Assembly: GCF_949628215.1 (NCBI RefSeq)
Contig: NC_134310.1
Span: 10,181,401-10,245,400, forward strand
Reading direction: 5' to 3'
Length of the DNA stretch: 64,000 nucleotides
Origin: Phalacrocorax aristotelis
Taxonomy: Eukaryota; Chordata; Aves; Suliformes; Phalacrocoracidae
Part shown: positions 1-8,963 of the stretch, in pieces
Numbering within the stretch: position 1 is the stretch's first letter
How the letters are laid out: each line of letters opens with the position of its first letter
The notes under the pieces: generated by a model
The model's input: the letters and a program-made list of their open reading frames with translations, nothing else
Told to the model about the DNA's origin: nothing
Databases searched by the model: none
Program-made: the position numbers and the translations under genes

Positions 1-2
1 CG

Positions 3-1298
3 GAGGGGTCCGCGGAGGACGTGCTGCGGCAGCTGCAGCAGGTTATGCGCGCACTAGGGGAAGTAACTCGGCGGCAGACAGGACTCTTAACGAAGGGTGC
101 GCCCCAGCGACAGTCAGTCGAGTTACCTAACTGGCGGCTGATAGCTAGAGATTGTAGCCTCGATGGAGTAAGGATAGAGATGCCCGGGATCTTCCCTGTC
201 CGACTAGCTCCAGGAGGAGGGGTGGAGTGGACGCCGATAGATGCCAAGCTAGTGCGAAGTTTATGGCGAGAAATTAGAGAAAAGGGGCTGAAAGATGAAG
301 GAGTAGGATTGCTGCTGGACGCTGCGCATGCAGCGCCGTTGATCCCCTCTGATGCTAAGCAGTTGGCGAAAGCAATATTGGCTCCCACAATGTACATACT
401 TTGGAAGGAGGCAATGCACAGTGCCTGCCATGCCCTCGTACAGCAAGCGGCGGCAGTTCCGGGCCACCCGCTGAGAGGGACCACCCTTGACCGGCTCACT
501 GGCAGAAGTCAAGGACTGGAAACCCCGCAGTTGCAAGCAGCAGAATTAAGGGGCAGGGAGCTGCAAGCGGTAACGGAGAGTTCCCGCAAAGCGTATAGCG
601 AAGTGGGCAGGTATGAGAAAAAAGCAGAACCTTAGCAAAAGATACAGCAAGGACTAGCAGAGCCATTTACAACATTTTGTGACAGGTTGCAGAAGGCTAT
701 TATAGAATCAGAATTGCCACCAGCAGCCAAGGAGGCAGTCCTTATGGATTGCCTCCGAAATCAAGCAAATCCGCAAACACAAGATATCCTCTGCACCCTG
801 GCGGTGGGGGCATCATTGGGTCAAACCATCAGGCATGTCTTGCGCCAGGAGGCGTTGAATCAGCATGGCGGTGCGGGAGCGCACGTCTGCCAGAACCCTG
901 ACTGTGGAAGCGAAGAAAGGGTGATGGTGCAAGCGGCCGGGGTGGGGCCGAGATGTCACTTGTGTGGACAGCTAGGGCACTTTAAAGCTGGGTGCCCGCT
1001 AGCGGAAAGGGGAGGACGTAATGGAGGAGGAGCGCGCCCAGTAGGGAGGTGCTGGGTGTGTGGGAAGCCAGGACACCTGGAAAGAGATTGTCCAACTACG
1101 AAGCCGGGAAACGGCCAAAGGAGGGCGAAGCGAGGGGGATTCGCGCCTCCTGTGAGTCAAATGGCCCCCATCATGGTGCCGGTGCCAGTGCCAGGAGCTT
1201 GGCCCACCATAGCGGGCCAAGGGGGAGTGAAAATTCAGGCAGGGGAGCAGAACCAGCAAGATTTGCAGGTTACAGCCCCCGTGTGGCCTTGGTCATAG
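3..1298 (+). pseudogene. gag: ERV-A gag (capsid-nucleocapsid part), interrupted by a stop
   Basis: This is the C-terminal part of the Gag structural polyprotein, which assembles the particle and packages RNA. The frame is open from the window edge to a TAG at 633-635 and continues in the same frame from 636 to 1298. Just after the stop is a major-homology-like segment (QG..EPF..FC.RL), marking the end of capsid. Two CCHC zinc knuckles of spacing C-x2-C-x4-H-x4-C follow (about 957-1000 and 1050-1092), identifying nucleocapsid. Gag ends with a TAG at 1296-1298, past the shift site at 1106. The stop makes this copy non-coding for full Gag. The N-terminal matrix region is outside the window. Confidence 0.9.
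1106..1150 (+). promoter_or_regulatory. Gag-pro -1 ribosomal frameshift signal (heptamer plus stem-loop)
   Basis: The heptamer GGGAAAC at 1106-1112 lies in the gag frame as G GGA AAC, the exact X XXY YYZ register for -1 slippage. Seven bases downstream, 1120-1129 pairs with 1140-1150 in a 10-bp stem with one bulged G. A G5 run in the loop (1134-1138) can pair with a C5 run at 1165-1169, giving an H-type pseudoknot. The signal sits about five codons after the second zinc knuckle. The same heptamer is known from Mason-Pfizer-type betaretroviruses. Both sequence and structure are repeated in ERV-B at 24049-24093. Confidence 0.8.
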
Positions 1299-1651
1299 GC
1301 TGTGACGAGAGACCCATGGCAGCAGTGATGATTACCCCACAAGAGCTGAGTTGCCCGGCACGGATATGCCTGGGAATGTTAGTGGATACCGGGGCAGATG
1401 TCACAGTGATGCCACTTGAACGGTGGCCACCAACTTGGCCCCTTGCCATGGGAAAACGTATAATAGGGGTAGGAGGAGAACAACAAACGAGGACTAGTAC
1501 TTGCCCTGTGAAACTCGAAGTCATGGACGAGGAGGCAGGGAAGCTCCTCACGGCCGTAGTGACCATACTAGTAGCAGATGGGATAGCAAGCCCCTTGTTA
1601 GGGCGAGACGCCCTTGCCCAGATGGGGATCGGGTTGAAAAATTTAGCATAA
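1112..1651 (+). CDS. pro: ERV-A protease (pro), in the -1 frame from gag
   Basis: This is a retroviral aspartic protease, which cleaves Gag and Pol and works as a dimer. The active-site DTG is at 1385-1393 in the context LVDTGADVTVMP. A GRD..A.MG-type C-terminal motif lies near 1600-1625. The frame is open from upstream of the shift site at 1106 to the TAA at 1649-1651. There is no dUTPase domain, unlike many betaretroviruses, so the unit is just a linker plus protease. It has no ATG of its own and would be made by frameshifting out of gag. No break is seen in this copy. Confidence 0.85.
   Translation, partial: RPKEGEARGIRASCESNGPHHGAGASARSLAHHSGPRGSENSGRGAEPARFAGYSPRVALVIGCDERPMAAVMITPQELSCPARICLGMLVDTGADVTVMPLERWPPTWPLAMGKRIIGVGGEQQTRTSTCPVKLEVMDEEAGKLLTAVVTILVADGIASPLLGRDALAQMGIGLKNLA
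1639..1645 (+). promoter_or_regulatory. Pro-pol -1 slippery heptamer AAATTTA
   Basis: The heptamer reads A AAT TTA in the pro frame (codons 1640-1642 and 1643-1645), one codon (GCA) before the pro stop TAA. A -1 slip enters the open pol frame. AAAUUUA is the slippery sequence used at the gag-pol junction of Rous sarcoma virus. The downstream stimulatory structure was not worked out. The site is repeated in ERV-B at 24576-24582. Confidence 0.8.
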
Positions 1652-4209
1652 GGGCCACAGCCTCAGAGAGGTTTTGTCAGCACAAGTTAGTGTGGAAAAC
1701 CGAACAGCCCGTCTGGGTGGAGCAGTGGCCCCTGACAACAGAGAAAACAGAGGCTGTAAGAGCTATAGTAAAACGAGAGCACGAAGCAGGGCACCTAGAG
1801 CCCTCGATGAGCCCCTGGAACACCCCTATATTTGCTATAAAAAAGAAAGATAAAAACCAATGGAGGATGCTGCATGACCTTAGAGCAGTAAATCAGCAAA
1901 TGGAGGACATGGGGCCTCTCCAACCCGGCCTACCAGATCTGAGTGCTGTCCCGAAAGGATGGCGAGTCATTGTTTTAGATATCAAAGACTGCTTCTTCAG
2001 CATTCTGCTACATCCAGATGATAGAAAGAGATTTGCCTTTACTCTGCCCGCGGTGAACCGCGCAGAACCAGGTAGTAGATGGCAGTGGACAGTACTTCCG
2101 CAGGGGATGAAAAATTCTCCAGCGATCTGCCAGAGGTATGTGGCTTCTGCATTGCAGCAAGTAAGGCAGCAGTATCAGGAGAGAATCTACATGATCCACT
2201 ACATGGATGACATCCTCATAGCTGCGCCCACCGAGGCGTTGTGTGAACAAGTCTTTTCAGACACCCAAAGGGGCCTTGAGGGACAGGGCCTCAAGGTAGC
2301 TGAGGCAAAGGTACAGCGAGGACCAGTGTGTGGATTTCTGAGGGCTAGAATAGAAGGGGATTGCATACAAGCTCAGCCTATTAAACTTACACCTAAGGTT
2401 AAAAATTTACACGATGTACAGAAGCTGGTAGGAGCACTGCAGTGGTTGCGGACATTCGTGCGCGTCACCGGTGAGGAGATGCAACCTTTCTATGCGTTGC
2501 TGAAAGGGACCGACCCATGGGAGCCCAGGAGTTTAGACCCTGAGGCAGTCCAGCAGTTGCAGATGATAGAACGTCAAATGCAAAAGGAAGGAGTATGGCG
2601 GTGGGACCCTCAGGAGGAATTAATTGCAGGTTGGATTCTGACCGCCAGTGGAGGGTTAGGATTGCTATATCAAATATGGGCGGGGGAAGAAAAACCACTG
2701 CGATGGGTATATCAGAAGGTTCCCAAGGATGCATTCTCCACAAAAGTCAAGGTAGCCGGGGGAATGATTTGGCGTCTGCGACGGGAAAGCAAGGGAATCT
2801 TTGGGAAGGAGCCAGATAAGCTCACAGTGCCGTGGAATGGGGAGAAATGGCGGAAGGTGGTAGAGAGTGAAGAGGATATGCAATTGGCAGTATACTCATA
2901 CCCAGGGAAAATCGTCACAGGCACGGTACAGAGGTGGGCTGAGACAGCCAAAGTGGTGGATTTGAGTGTGGATAGTAGAGTTTTGGATACCCCTCACCCA
3001 GGACCAACATATTTCACAGACGCTTCCTCGAAGACGAACAGAGCGGCGGTAGTGTGGAAACAAGAGAATAGTTGGATGCGCCAGACGTATGAGGAGCAGG
3101 GTAAAAGTGTGCAGTGGCTAGAAGCGAAAGCGCTAGAGATGGCCCTGCGAAAGGATATAGATCGGCATATCAATGTGTGCACAGACTCCTTATATGTGTA
3201 TAAACTAGTCATGTCCATGAAACGAGAGGGTGTACCACACACGGAAATTGCCTTGATGCTAGAGGTTGCTTTACCGCAGCGAGGAGCAACTGTGACAGTA
3301 ATTCACATTCGCAGTCATCAGACGGGGCCTGGACCACTGATTGAGGGGAATCGCATGGCTGATGAGGCAGCCGCGGGAGTCTGGACATTGACGGAGGCAA
3401 AGAAACTGCATGAACAACTGCACCTGGGTGCTAAAGCCTTGGCAAAGGAGTGTGGCATCTCAATAAGAGCAGCAAGAGAAGTAGTAGCCACCTGTCCTTA
3501 CTGTCAGCACTCGCCATTGTGGGAGGCAGGAGTCAACCCTCGAGGACTGGAAGCAAATGCTATCTGGCAGACTGACTTTACTGACTGTCCACAGTTGGCC
3601 CCCGGAAGGCACCTGGCAATTACAATTGATACATATAGTGGAGTCATCATGGCTACTCAACATCGGAAGCAGACCGCAACGCATTTGACTGCGCATTGGA
3701 CCACAGTAATGGCGTGGCTTGGAAAGCCCACCGAGATAAAAACAGACAATGGACCATGCTTTCGGGCTCGAAGTACCGAAGAATGGTGTAAAGCTTGGAA
3801 TATTGTATTAAAACACGGCATTGCTTACAATAGCACGGGGCAGGCAATAGTTGAACGCGCTCATCGCACCTTGAAAGCAAAAATAATACAGCTTGGGGAG
3901 GGGGAGGGGTATAAGGGAGCTATACCCATAGCAGCTCAGCAAACTATTTTAATGCGTGCATTATATTTGCTTAATCATTTTATACGCGGGCAGGAGCAAG
4001 TTACAGCAGTGGAGAAGCACTTTGGCAAAGCTCAAGCAGGCGAGCGCTATCCGCAGGTACGAGTAAGGTTCCCAGGCAGTGAGCAATGGGAGAGAGGATG
4101 GAAACTGAGATGCCTGGGGAGGGGCTACGCCGCGGTTGAGAATGAAGGGCGCATAGAGTGGGTGCCTGCAAAGTGTGTGAAAGCAGAACTGTGCAAGGAT
4201 GTACAATGA
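1645..4209 (+). CDS. pol: ERV-A pol: reverse transcriptase, RNase H, integrase; open throughout
   Basis: Pol copies viral RNA into DNA and integrates it. The frame entered after the AAATTTA slip is open to the TGA at 4207-4209. In order: RT with LPQGM..SPA and the catalytic YMDD (2200-2211); RNase H with acidic residues in FTDAS (near 3020), an EAKALE segment, CTDSLY and an ADEAA segment; and integrase with an HHCC zinc module ending CPYC (about 3430-3506). The catalytic core has D (TDFTDC, near 3575), D (TDNGPC, near 3745) and E (VERAH, near 3850), followed by a C-terminal WVPAKCVK domain. All catalytic residues are present and no stop or frameshift is visible. Because gag is interrupted, the element is unlikely to be autonomous. 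It is the best preserved pol in the window; ERV-B pol is truncated. Confidence 0.92.
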   Translation, partial: SIRATASERFCQHKLVWKTEQPVWVEQWPLTTEKTEAVRAIVKREHEAGHLEPSMSPWNTPIFAIKKKDKNQWRMLHDLRAVNQQMEDMGPLQPGLPDLSAVPKGWRVIVLDIKDCFFSILLHPDDRKRFAFTLPAVNRAEPGSRWQWTVLPQGMKNSPAICQRYVASALQQVRQQYQERIYMIHYMDDILIAAPTEALCEQVFSDTQRGLEGQGLKVAEAKVQRGPVCGFLRARIEGDCIQAQPIKLTPKVKNLHDVQKLVGALQWLRTFVRVTGEEMQPFYALLKGTDPWEPRSLDPEAVQQLQMIERQMQKEGVWRWDPQEELIAGWILTASGGLGLLYQIWAGEEKPLRWVYQKVPKDAFSTKVKVAGGMIWRLRRESKGIFGKEPDKLTVPWNGEKWRKVVESEEDMQLAVYSYPGKIVTGTVQRWAETAKVVDLSVDSRVLDTPHPGPTYFTDASSKTNRAAVVWKQENSWMRQTYEEQGKSVQWLEAKALEMALRKDIDRHINVCTDSLYVYKLVMSMKREGVPHTEIALMLEVALPQRGATVTVIHIRSHQTGPGPLIEGNRMADEAAAGVWTLTEAKKLHEQLHLGAKALAKECGISIRAAREVVATCPYCQHSPLWEAGVNPRGLEANAIWQTDFTDCPQLAPGRHLAITIDTYSGVIMATQHRKQTATHLTAHWTTVMAWLGKPTEIKTDNGPCFRARSTEEWCKAWNIVLKHGIAYNSTGQAIVERAHRTLKAKIIQLGEGEGYKGAIPIAAQQTILMRALYLLNHFIRGQEQVTAVEKHFGKAQAGERYPQVRVRFPGSEQWERGWKLRCLGRGYAAVENEGRIEWVPAKCVKAELCKDVQ

Positions 4210-4218
4210 ATAATCCCT

Positions 4219-4239
4219 TTCTGAGTTGTCTCTTTGCAG
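4219..4239 (+). promoter_or_regulatory. Candidate splice acceptor downstream of pol
   Basis: A pyrimidine-rich stretch ends in TTTGCAG at 4233-4239, ten bases after the pol stop and just before two short ORFs. This is where a retroviral env subgenomic mRNA would be spliced. The call rests on the acceptor-like sequence and position only; no transcript evidence is available. Confidence 0.45.
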
Positions 4240-4250
4240 GGTCTGCTGAC

Positions 4251-4340
4251 ATGGATCCTCATGCTAGCCGTACCATTGGGAAAAGAAATGAGCTCCTTGA
4301 CAAGATCGCAAGCAATATTGCAATGAGAGAGCAACACTGA
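4251..4340 (+). CDS. Short ORF after the candidate splice acceptor (29 codons)
   Basis: The first ATG after the acceptor-like site opens a 29-codon frame rich in charged residues, ending TGA at 4338-4340. It resembles no domain I know. It may be the leftover start of an env reading frame whose middle was deleted, or a leader ORF, or chance. Confidence 0.3.
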   Translation: MDPHASRTIGKRNELLDKIASNIAMREQH

Positions 4341-4362
4341 GAAAGGGTGGCAAAAGAGAGAT

Positions 4363-4539
4363 ATGAACTGGGACTGGATAGTAATAATTGGGGGGATCTT
4401 GTTGTGTGTAGTAACCATGGTTACTTGTGGGCTGCCATTGTTATGCTGTGTTATAAGACAAATCAAAGAGCGCCTGCGAGAGTTACATGAATATAGACCT
4501 GATCGCAATATGTATCCGCTTACGCAAGTAGCTTTGTAG
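4363..4539 (+). CDS. Small single-span membrane ORF in the env position (58 codons)
   Basis: This ORF starts at ATG 4363 and ends TAG 4537-4539, 28 bases before the LTR. Residues about 6-31 are continuously hydrophobic (starting IVIIGGILLCVV). A basic, helix-like tail follows (RQIKERLREL), then a polar end. This is the anatomy of a retroviral envelope TM anchor plus cytoplasmic tail with the whole ectodomain missing. There is no surface subunit, fusion peptide or immunosuppressive-domain-like segment in the 358 bases between pol and LTR. It is either the surviving 3' end of env or a small membrane protein in its own right. ERV-B lacks the region, so conservation cannot be tested here. Confidence 0.5.
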   Translation: MNWDWIVIIGGILLCVVTMVTCGLPLLCCVIRQIKERLRELHEYRPDRNMYPLTQVAL

Positions 4540-4554
4540 AACTTTTAGCGGCAT

Positions 4555-4567
4555 GGGGAGGGGGAGA
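4555..4567 (+). promoter_or_regulatory. Polypurine tract
   Basis: Thirteen purines, mostly G, directly abut the TG of the LTR at 4568. This is the plus-strand DNA primer site of the retrovirus. Confidence 0.8.
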
Positions 4568-4815
4568 TGTAGGGGAATAGACAGGGATCGGCGACCGGAA
4601 GATCACGGGATGTGACGGAAAGATAGACTCCTCCCCATAGGAGTGGCAGGAACAGGAAGCGCAAGAGCTATATAAGCGTGTGACGCAGCCAAATAAACGG
4701 ACATTTTGTATCCATCATATTGATGTCTGTGCATCACTGTCCCCAGGGTGGGTAGAGCCCTGTGTCCCGGAGATGCGGCCCAAGATAAGTTCTCCCGTAG
4801 AAGCGTACAGCTACA
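4568..4815 (+). repeat. ERV-A 3' LTR (248 bp)
   Basis: The LTR begins TGTAGGGG and ends CTACA. Its limits come from comparison with the LTRs at 21980-22229 and 25711-25960. It holds a TATATAA box at 4669-4675 and an AATAAA at 4692-4697 only about 17 bp further on. The poly(A) signal therefore sits at the U3/R boundary, as in avian leukosis-type LTRs. It differs from the ERV-B LTRs at a handful of positions. CR1 sequence follows directly. Confidence 0.88.
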
Positions 4816-5636
4816 CTAGACAAGCTGGAGAGATGAGCCTGTGAGAACGTCATGAGGTCCAACAAGGCCAAGTGCAAGGTCCTGCCCTTGGGTTGGGGCA
4901 ACCCCCCATATCAGTACAGGCTGGGGGATGAGGGGATTGAGAGCAGCCATGCAGACAAGGACTTGGGGGTACTGCTGGATGAAAAGCTGGACATGAGCCA
5001 GCAATGTGTGCTTGCAGCCCAGAAAGCCGACCGTAACCTGGGCTGCATCAAAAGAAGTGTGGCAAACAGGTCAAGTGAAGTAATTCTGCCCCTCTGCTCT
5101 GGTAAGTCCTCATCTGGAGTACTGTGTCCAGTTCTGGAGCCCTCAGCACAAAAAAGACATGGGCCTGTTGGAGCAGGTCCAGAGGAGGGCCACAAAAATG
5201 ATCCGAGGGCTGGAACACCTCTTCTATGAAGAGAGGTTGAGGGAGCTGGGGGTTGTTCAGCCTGGAGAAGAGAAGGCTCTGAGCCTTCAGTTGCAGCCTT
5301 TCAATACTTGAAGGAGGCTTATAAGATGGTGACAGACCTTTTAATAGGGCCTGTTGCAATTGGACAAGGGGTAATGGTTTTAAACTAAAAGAGGGTAGAT
5401 TTAGACTAGATATAAGAAAAAACTTTTTACGATGGGGGTGGTGAAACACTGGAACAGGTTGCCCAGAGAGGTTGTAGATCCCTGGAAACATTCAAGGTCA
5501 GGTTGGACAGGGCTTTGAACAACCTGACCCTAGTTGGAGATGTCCCTGCTCACTGCAGGAGGGTTGGACTAGATGACCTTAAAGGTCCCTTCCAACCCGA
5601 ACTATTCTATGATTATATGATTCCATGATTCTATGT
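4816..5636 (+). mobile_element. CR1 LINE, 3' part (end of ORF2 and 3' UTR)
   Basis: The sequence matches the C-terminal end of CR1 reverse transcriptase and its 3' UTR, ending in the CR1 tail (AGGTCCCTTCCAACC, then ATTCTATG-like repeats). It closely matches the reverse complement of the CR1 at 52698-53513 and so is probably the same subfamily. Its 5' side was cut by the ERV-A insertion; the other half lies beyond the left window edge. Stops and small indels make it non-coding. Confidence 0.9.
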
Positions 5637-5639
5637 CCA

Positions 5640-7553
5640 AACGAAGGGTCCTCTCTACACTTTATGCAACTGACACTACATGGAATAAATGGGTAGCACT
5701 GATCTTGCAATGGGCTCAAATGGGAAACCCCAACTGCCCAGGAATCCTGGAAGAGATCACGGACTGGCCAGAAGGCTGAGATTTTGGAATATCGCTGAAG
5801 GACTTGGCTCATGCCCTTCTTGGGCTGTAGAGAAGAAGCCACAGTATATAATAAATTACCAAAAAATGAGAATCAATACTATCTGTTTACTGATCGGTCC
5901 TGCCTTACTGTGGGAAAGCATCAGAGATGGAAGGCTGCTGTGTGGAGTCCCACATGGCAAGTCACAGAAACTATCAAAGGAAATGGAGAATTGAGTCAGT
6001 TTGCAGAAATGAAAGCCATCTAGTTGGCCCTAGATATTGCTGAATGAGAAAAGTGGCCAGTACTCTATACTGACTCATGGATGGTGGCTAATTCCCTGTG
6101 GGGATAGCTACAGCAGTGGAAGCAGACCAACTGGCAGCGCAGAGGTAAACCTGTCCAGGCTGCTGCACTATGGCAAGACATTGCTGCCCAGGTAGAAAAC
6201 ATTGCTGTAAAGATACATCATGTAGATGCTCACATGCCCAAGAGCTGTGCCACCAAAGAACATTGAAACAACAAACAGGTCAACCATGCTGCTAGAATTG
6301 AAATGGCTCAGGTGGTTCTGAACTCAGAATATAAGTGTGAGCTTAGTGGGCCCATGCAACATTGGGACATCTAGGGAGAGATGCAATGTACAGATGGGCT
6401 TGAGATTGAGGGGTGGACCTGACTACTGAAGCCACTGCATAGGTAATTCATTAATCCAAAATGTGCACCGTAATCAGGAGAGCCAAGCGAGTAAAGCCTC
6501 TCTGCCATATAGGATGGTAGCTGGGATATCAATATGGCAAGGCCTGGCAGATCGACAATATTGGACCACAGCCACAAACTTGCCAAGGGAAGTGTCATAT
6601 GGTTACCATGGTGGAAGTGACTACCAGGTGGCTGGAAATATAACCTGTAAACCATACCACCACCCAGAATACCATCCCAGGCCTTGAAAAAGTAGCTCTG
6701 TGGTGACACAGGACCCTGGAAAGAATTGAGTCAGATGACAGGGTTCATTTCCAAAACACTCTCTTAGACCTGGGGCAAGGAACAGGGCATTGATCAGGTG
6801 TACCACATTCCCCATCACCCACAAGCCTCTGGGAAGACTGAATGATACAATGGACTGTTAAAGACTACACTGAGAGCAATGGGTGCTGGCACATTCAAGC
6901 ACTGGGATGCTAATTTAGCAGAAGCTGCAAGACTGGTTAACACTAGAGGCTCTGCTAACCTGGCCCCGCCCAAACAGAACCCCTACATACTATGCAAGGA
7001 GATAAGGTCCCCATGGTGCATGTAGGGAACTGGCTTGGAAAGACAGCATGGGTTACTCCTTCCCTCAGGAAAAGGCAAACCCATTAATGGGATTGCTTTG
7101 CTCAAGGACCTGGGTACACTTAGTGGGTAATGTGGAAGAATGGGGAAATCCCATGTGCACCTCAAGGAGTTTTAGCCTTGGAGGAAAAATAACCCATGAT
7201 TTGAGTTGTATGATGCCATTGCTGTATGTCAAAAGTACCACAGTGGAAATCGCCTGAACCAATGGAGAATGAGCCTCATAAGGAACTAGAGGAGTGCATC
7301 AGTGATCCAACCTGAGCTGGTTTCAGTGCCCAACAATCTAACACGACATGTCATCTTTCCTGTCCTGAATGACCATCACAACAGATGAAGCCCATGTTAT
7401 AGACTAAAAGAACTGAATGGACCTTTGAATGGGGGTGGCCCATAGACTAAGGGAATTATATCTGTGTGTATGTCAAAGGATGGGGAAGAGGGTGGTGATG
7501 GTTGATGACAATGTATTGAATACTGTAAGACCTGAGCATGATACAAATGGTAT
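5640..7553 (+). pseudogene. Decayed ERVL RNase H-integrase and 3' internal region
   Basis: Pieces of translation (about 5811-6023, 6050-6350, 6540-6710, 6830-7150) align with the better preserved ERVL RNase H/integrase at 10533-11955. Examples are YLFTDRSC against YALFTDGSC, TDSWMVAN, VDAHMPKS and DPHW-like integrase tail sequence. Many stops and indels break every frame. From about 7260 the text resembles the 3' untranslated part at 11960-12340. The reverse transcriptase half is absent. This is an old non-coding remnant of a class III (ERVL-type) retrovirus. Confidence 0.8.
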
Positions 7554-7554
7554 G

Positions 7555-7780
7555 GAAAGAAGGGTGGAGACAGGGTGGGGGATTAGCTGCCAGCTGGGGT
7601 CAACCCACCACAGTGTGTAATGCAGGAAGATGGGGAAACCCTGTTTGTACCTCAAGGAGGTATAATATTGGGGTAAAATAACCCATGATTTGAATTGCAT
7701 GTTATAGGAAGTAATGCAGCAAGAACCACCTGAACCAATGGAGGATGATCCTTGCAAGGATCTGGGCATGTGCAGCATGA
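7555..7780 (+). repeat. ERVL LTR 3' scrap followed by a second integrase-tail fragment
   Basis: About 7582-7613 resembles the final bases of an avian ERVL LTR (TTAGCTGCCAGCTGGGGT and a CCACA end). It is followed by a second copy of the integrase C-terminus and following UTR, similar to 7125-7290 (GATGGGGAAACCC, AATAACCCATGATTTGA). At about 7780 the strand of the ERVL sequence switches to minus. This reads as a patchwork junction rather than one element. Confidence 0.5.
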
Positions 7781-8128
7781 ATGTTGTTCTTTGACCCTCA
7801 GCAACCCCACAACAGAAGGGTCCTTTGAGAGACCGGGAAAGGTAGACAGCTGTTTAATTTCCTCCGTCTCCAAGGCAGCTACACCAAAAGCCCACTTGTA
7901 ACCTTTTGAGTCCTTGAAATACCCTCTCCTGAGGTAGTCTATACCAAGGATGCACGGAGCCTCTGGGCCAGTCACAATGGGGTGCTTTTGCCACTCATTC
8001 CCGGTTAGGCTCACTTCGGCCTCCAATACAGTTAGCTCTTGGGATCCCCCTGTCACTCCAGCAATGCTGATGGGTTCTGCCCCTTTATAATTTGATGGCA
8101 TTAAGGTGCACTGTGCACCAGTGTCCAC
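7781..8128 (-). pseudogene. pro: ERVL protease fragment
   Basis: An aspartic protease of ERVL type. The active site reads VDTGAQCTLMPS at the start of the open stretch (8128 downward), followed by GVTGG and a C-terminal ILGIDYLRRG motif. The frame stays open down to 7652, but its last about 40 codons are unrelated sequence read across the rearrangement junction. Upstream a TAG at 8178-8180 and a frame change separate it from gag. Confidence 0.75.
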
Positions 8129-8177
8129 TAAAGGAGTATAAATACTCCCGTGGGTCGGACATGACAGGCCATTGGAT

Positions 8178-8963
8178 CTACACAGTCCAGTAAGCCCAGT
8201 TATCCCTTTCCTCTACCTGGCTGGAGGCAGGGCCCCTATAGTCCTCATCATGGCATTCACAACTCACTTCCTGTAAATGTGAATCAAGAGTCTCTCTATT
8301 AAGCTCAGAAATAAAATCAGCACTTCTACTCCTGTCTGGGGACCTGCTCACTGGAAATTGGAGCAGCAGCTTTCCTGGAGGAGCCTCCCTGAGTGATTGT
8401 TCTTCCTTGTACTTCACATACCATAGTGCCTGTAGGGTCGAGGTAGGCTTGCCATCCCACCTCATCATGTCCTCTCCGTGGTCACGCAGGTAGAACCATA
8501 GGGTGGCCCGTGGTGTGTATCCTCTCCTTTGAGCCAAAGGACACTTATTCCTAACAGCTGAGACACTACTCTGTCGAGGTGGGGAGCAGGACATATCTTC
8601 TTTGAGTTGCTGGACCTCTCGGGATAGTTTCTCCACAGCAGAGATGAGCGAGGAAGAGATATTTGTTTCATAATCCCGGAGTCTATCAATCACCTCCGCC
8701 ACCGTTGGTGCCTCGTCCTCTCTCCAAGACATTACTGCCAATGAGTTTGCATGCGAAGATGGTGCGCTCCGTACAAACTGCCGCCACATGGGTCGTGTGC
8801 ACTCGGCTTCATCTGGATCTTTGGATGACTGTTGATCGTCCAGGTCACCATAAATCACCTCAAGCACAGCTAATTCCCTTAGATACTGGATGCCTTTCTC
8901 CATAGTTGTCCATTTTCCTAGGCGATATGTAACATCTTCTTTAAAGGGATACCTTGCCTTCAC
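8178..8963 (-). pseudogene. gag: ERVL gag, C-terminal part
   Basis: This continues the ERVL Gag polyprotein after a one-base frameshift at about 8960-8995. It resembles the capsid region of avian ERVL Gag (ERYPFKED-like start, PMWRQFVRSAPSS, LWFYLRDHGEDM). No CCHC zinc knuckle is visible, which is usual for ERVL. It ends in a TAG at 8178-8180 before the protease. The product cannot be made as one protein with the N-terminal half because of the frameshift. Confidence 0.72.

Larger units (their letters stand above)
1..4815 (+). mobile_element. Endogenous retrovirus ERV-A, 3' part (gag-pro-pol-LTR)
   Basis: The window opens inside gag. Reading on the + strand there follow nucleocapsid, protease, reverse transcriptase, RNase H, integrase, a short env-less 3' region, a polypurine tract and one LTR. 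Gag, pro and pol occupy three successive -1 frames, as in betaretroviruses. The related copy at 21980 has a primer site matching tRNA-Trp, as in alpharetroviruses. The 3' flank at 4816 is CR1 sequence, so the provirus landed in a CR1. Gag carries an in-frame stop while pro and pol are open. The 5' LTR lies outside the window, so the insertion cannot be dated by LTR comparison. Confidence 0.93.

Noticed and set aside
4158..4250. In-frame extension of the 29-codon ORF upstream of ATG 4251
   Set aside because: It overlaps the end of pol in another frame; the post-acceptor ATG at 4251 is the more sensible start.
5590..5640. Short repeated ATTCTATGATT-like units that could suggest a CRISPR or satellite array
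   Set aside because: They are the normal 3' tail repeats of CR1 elements.
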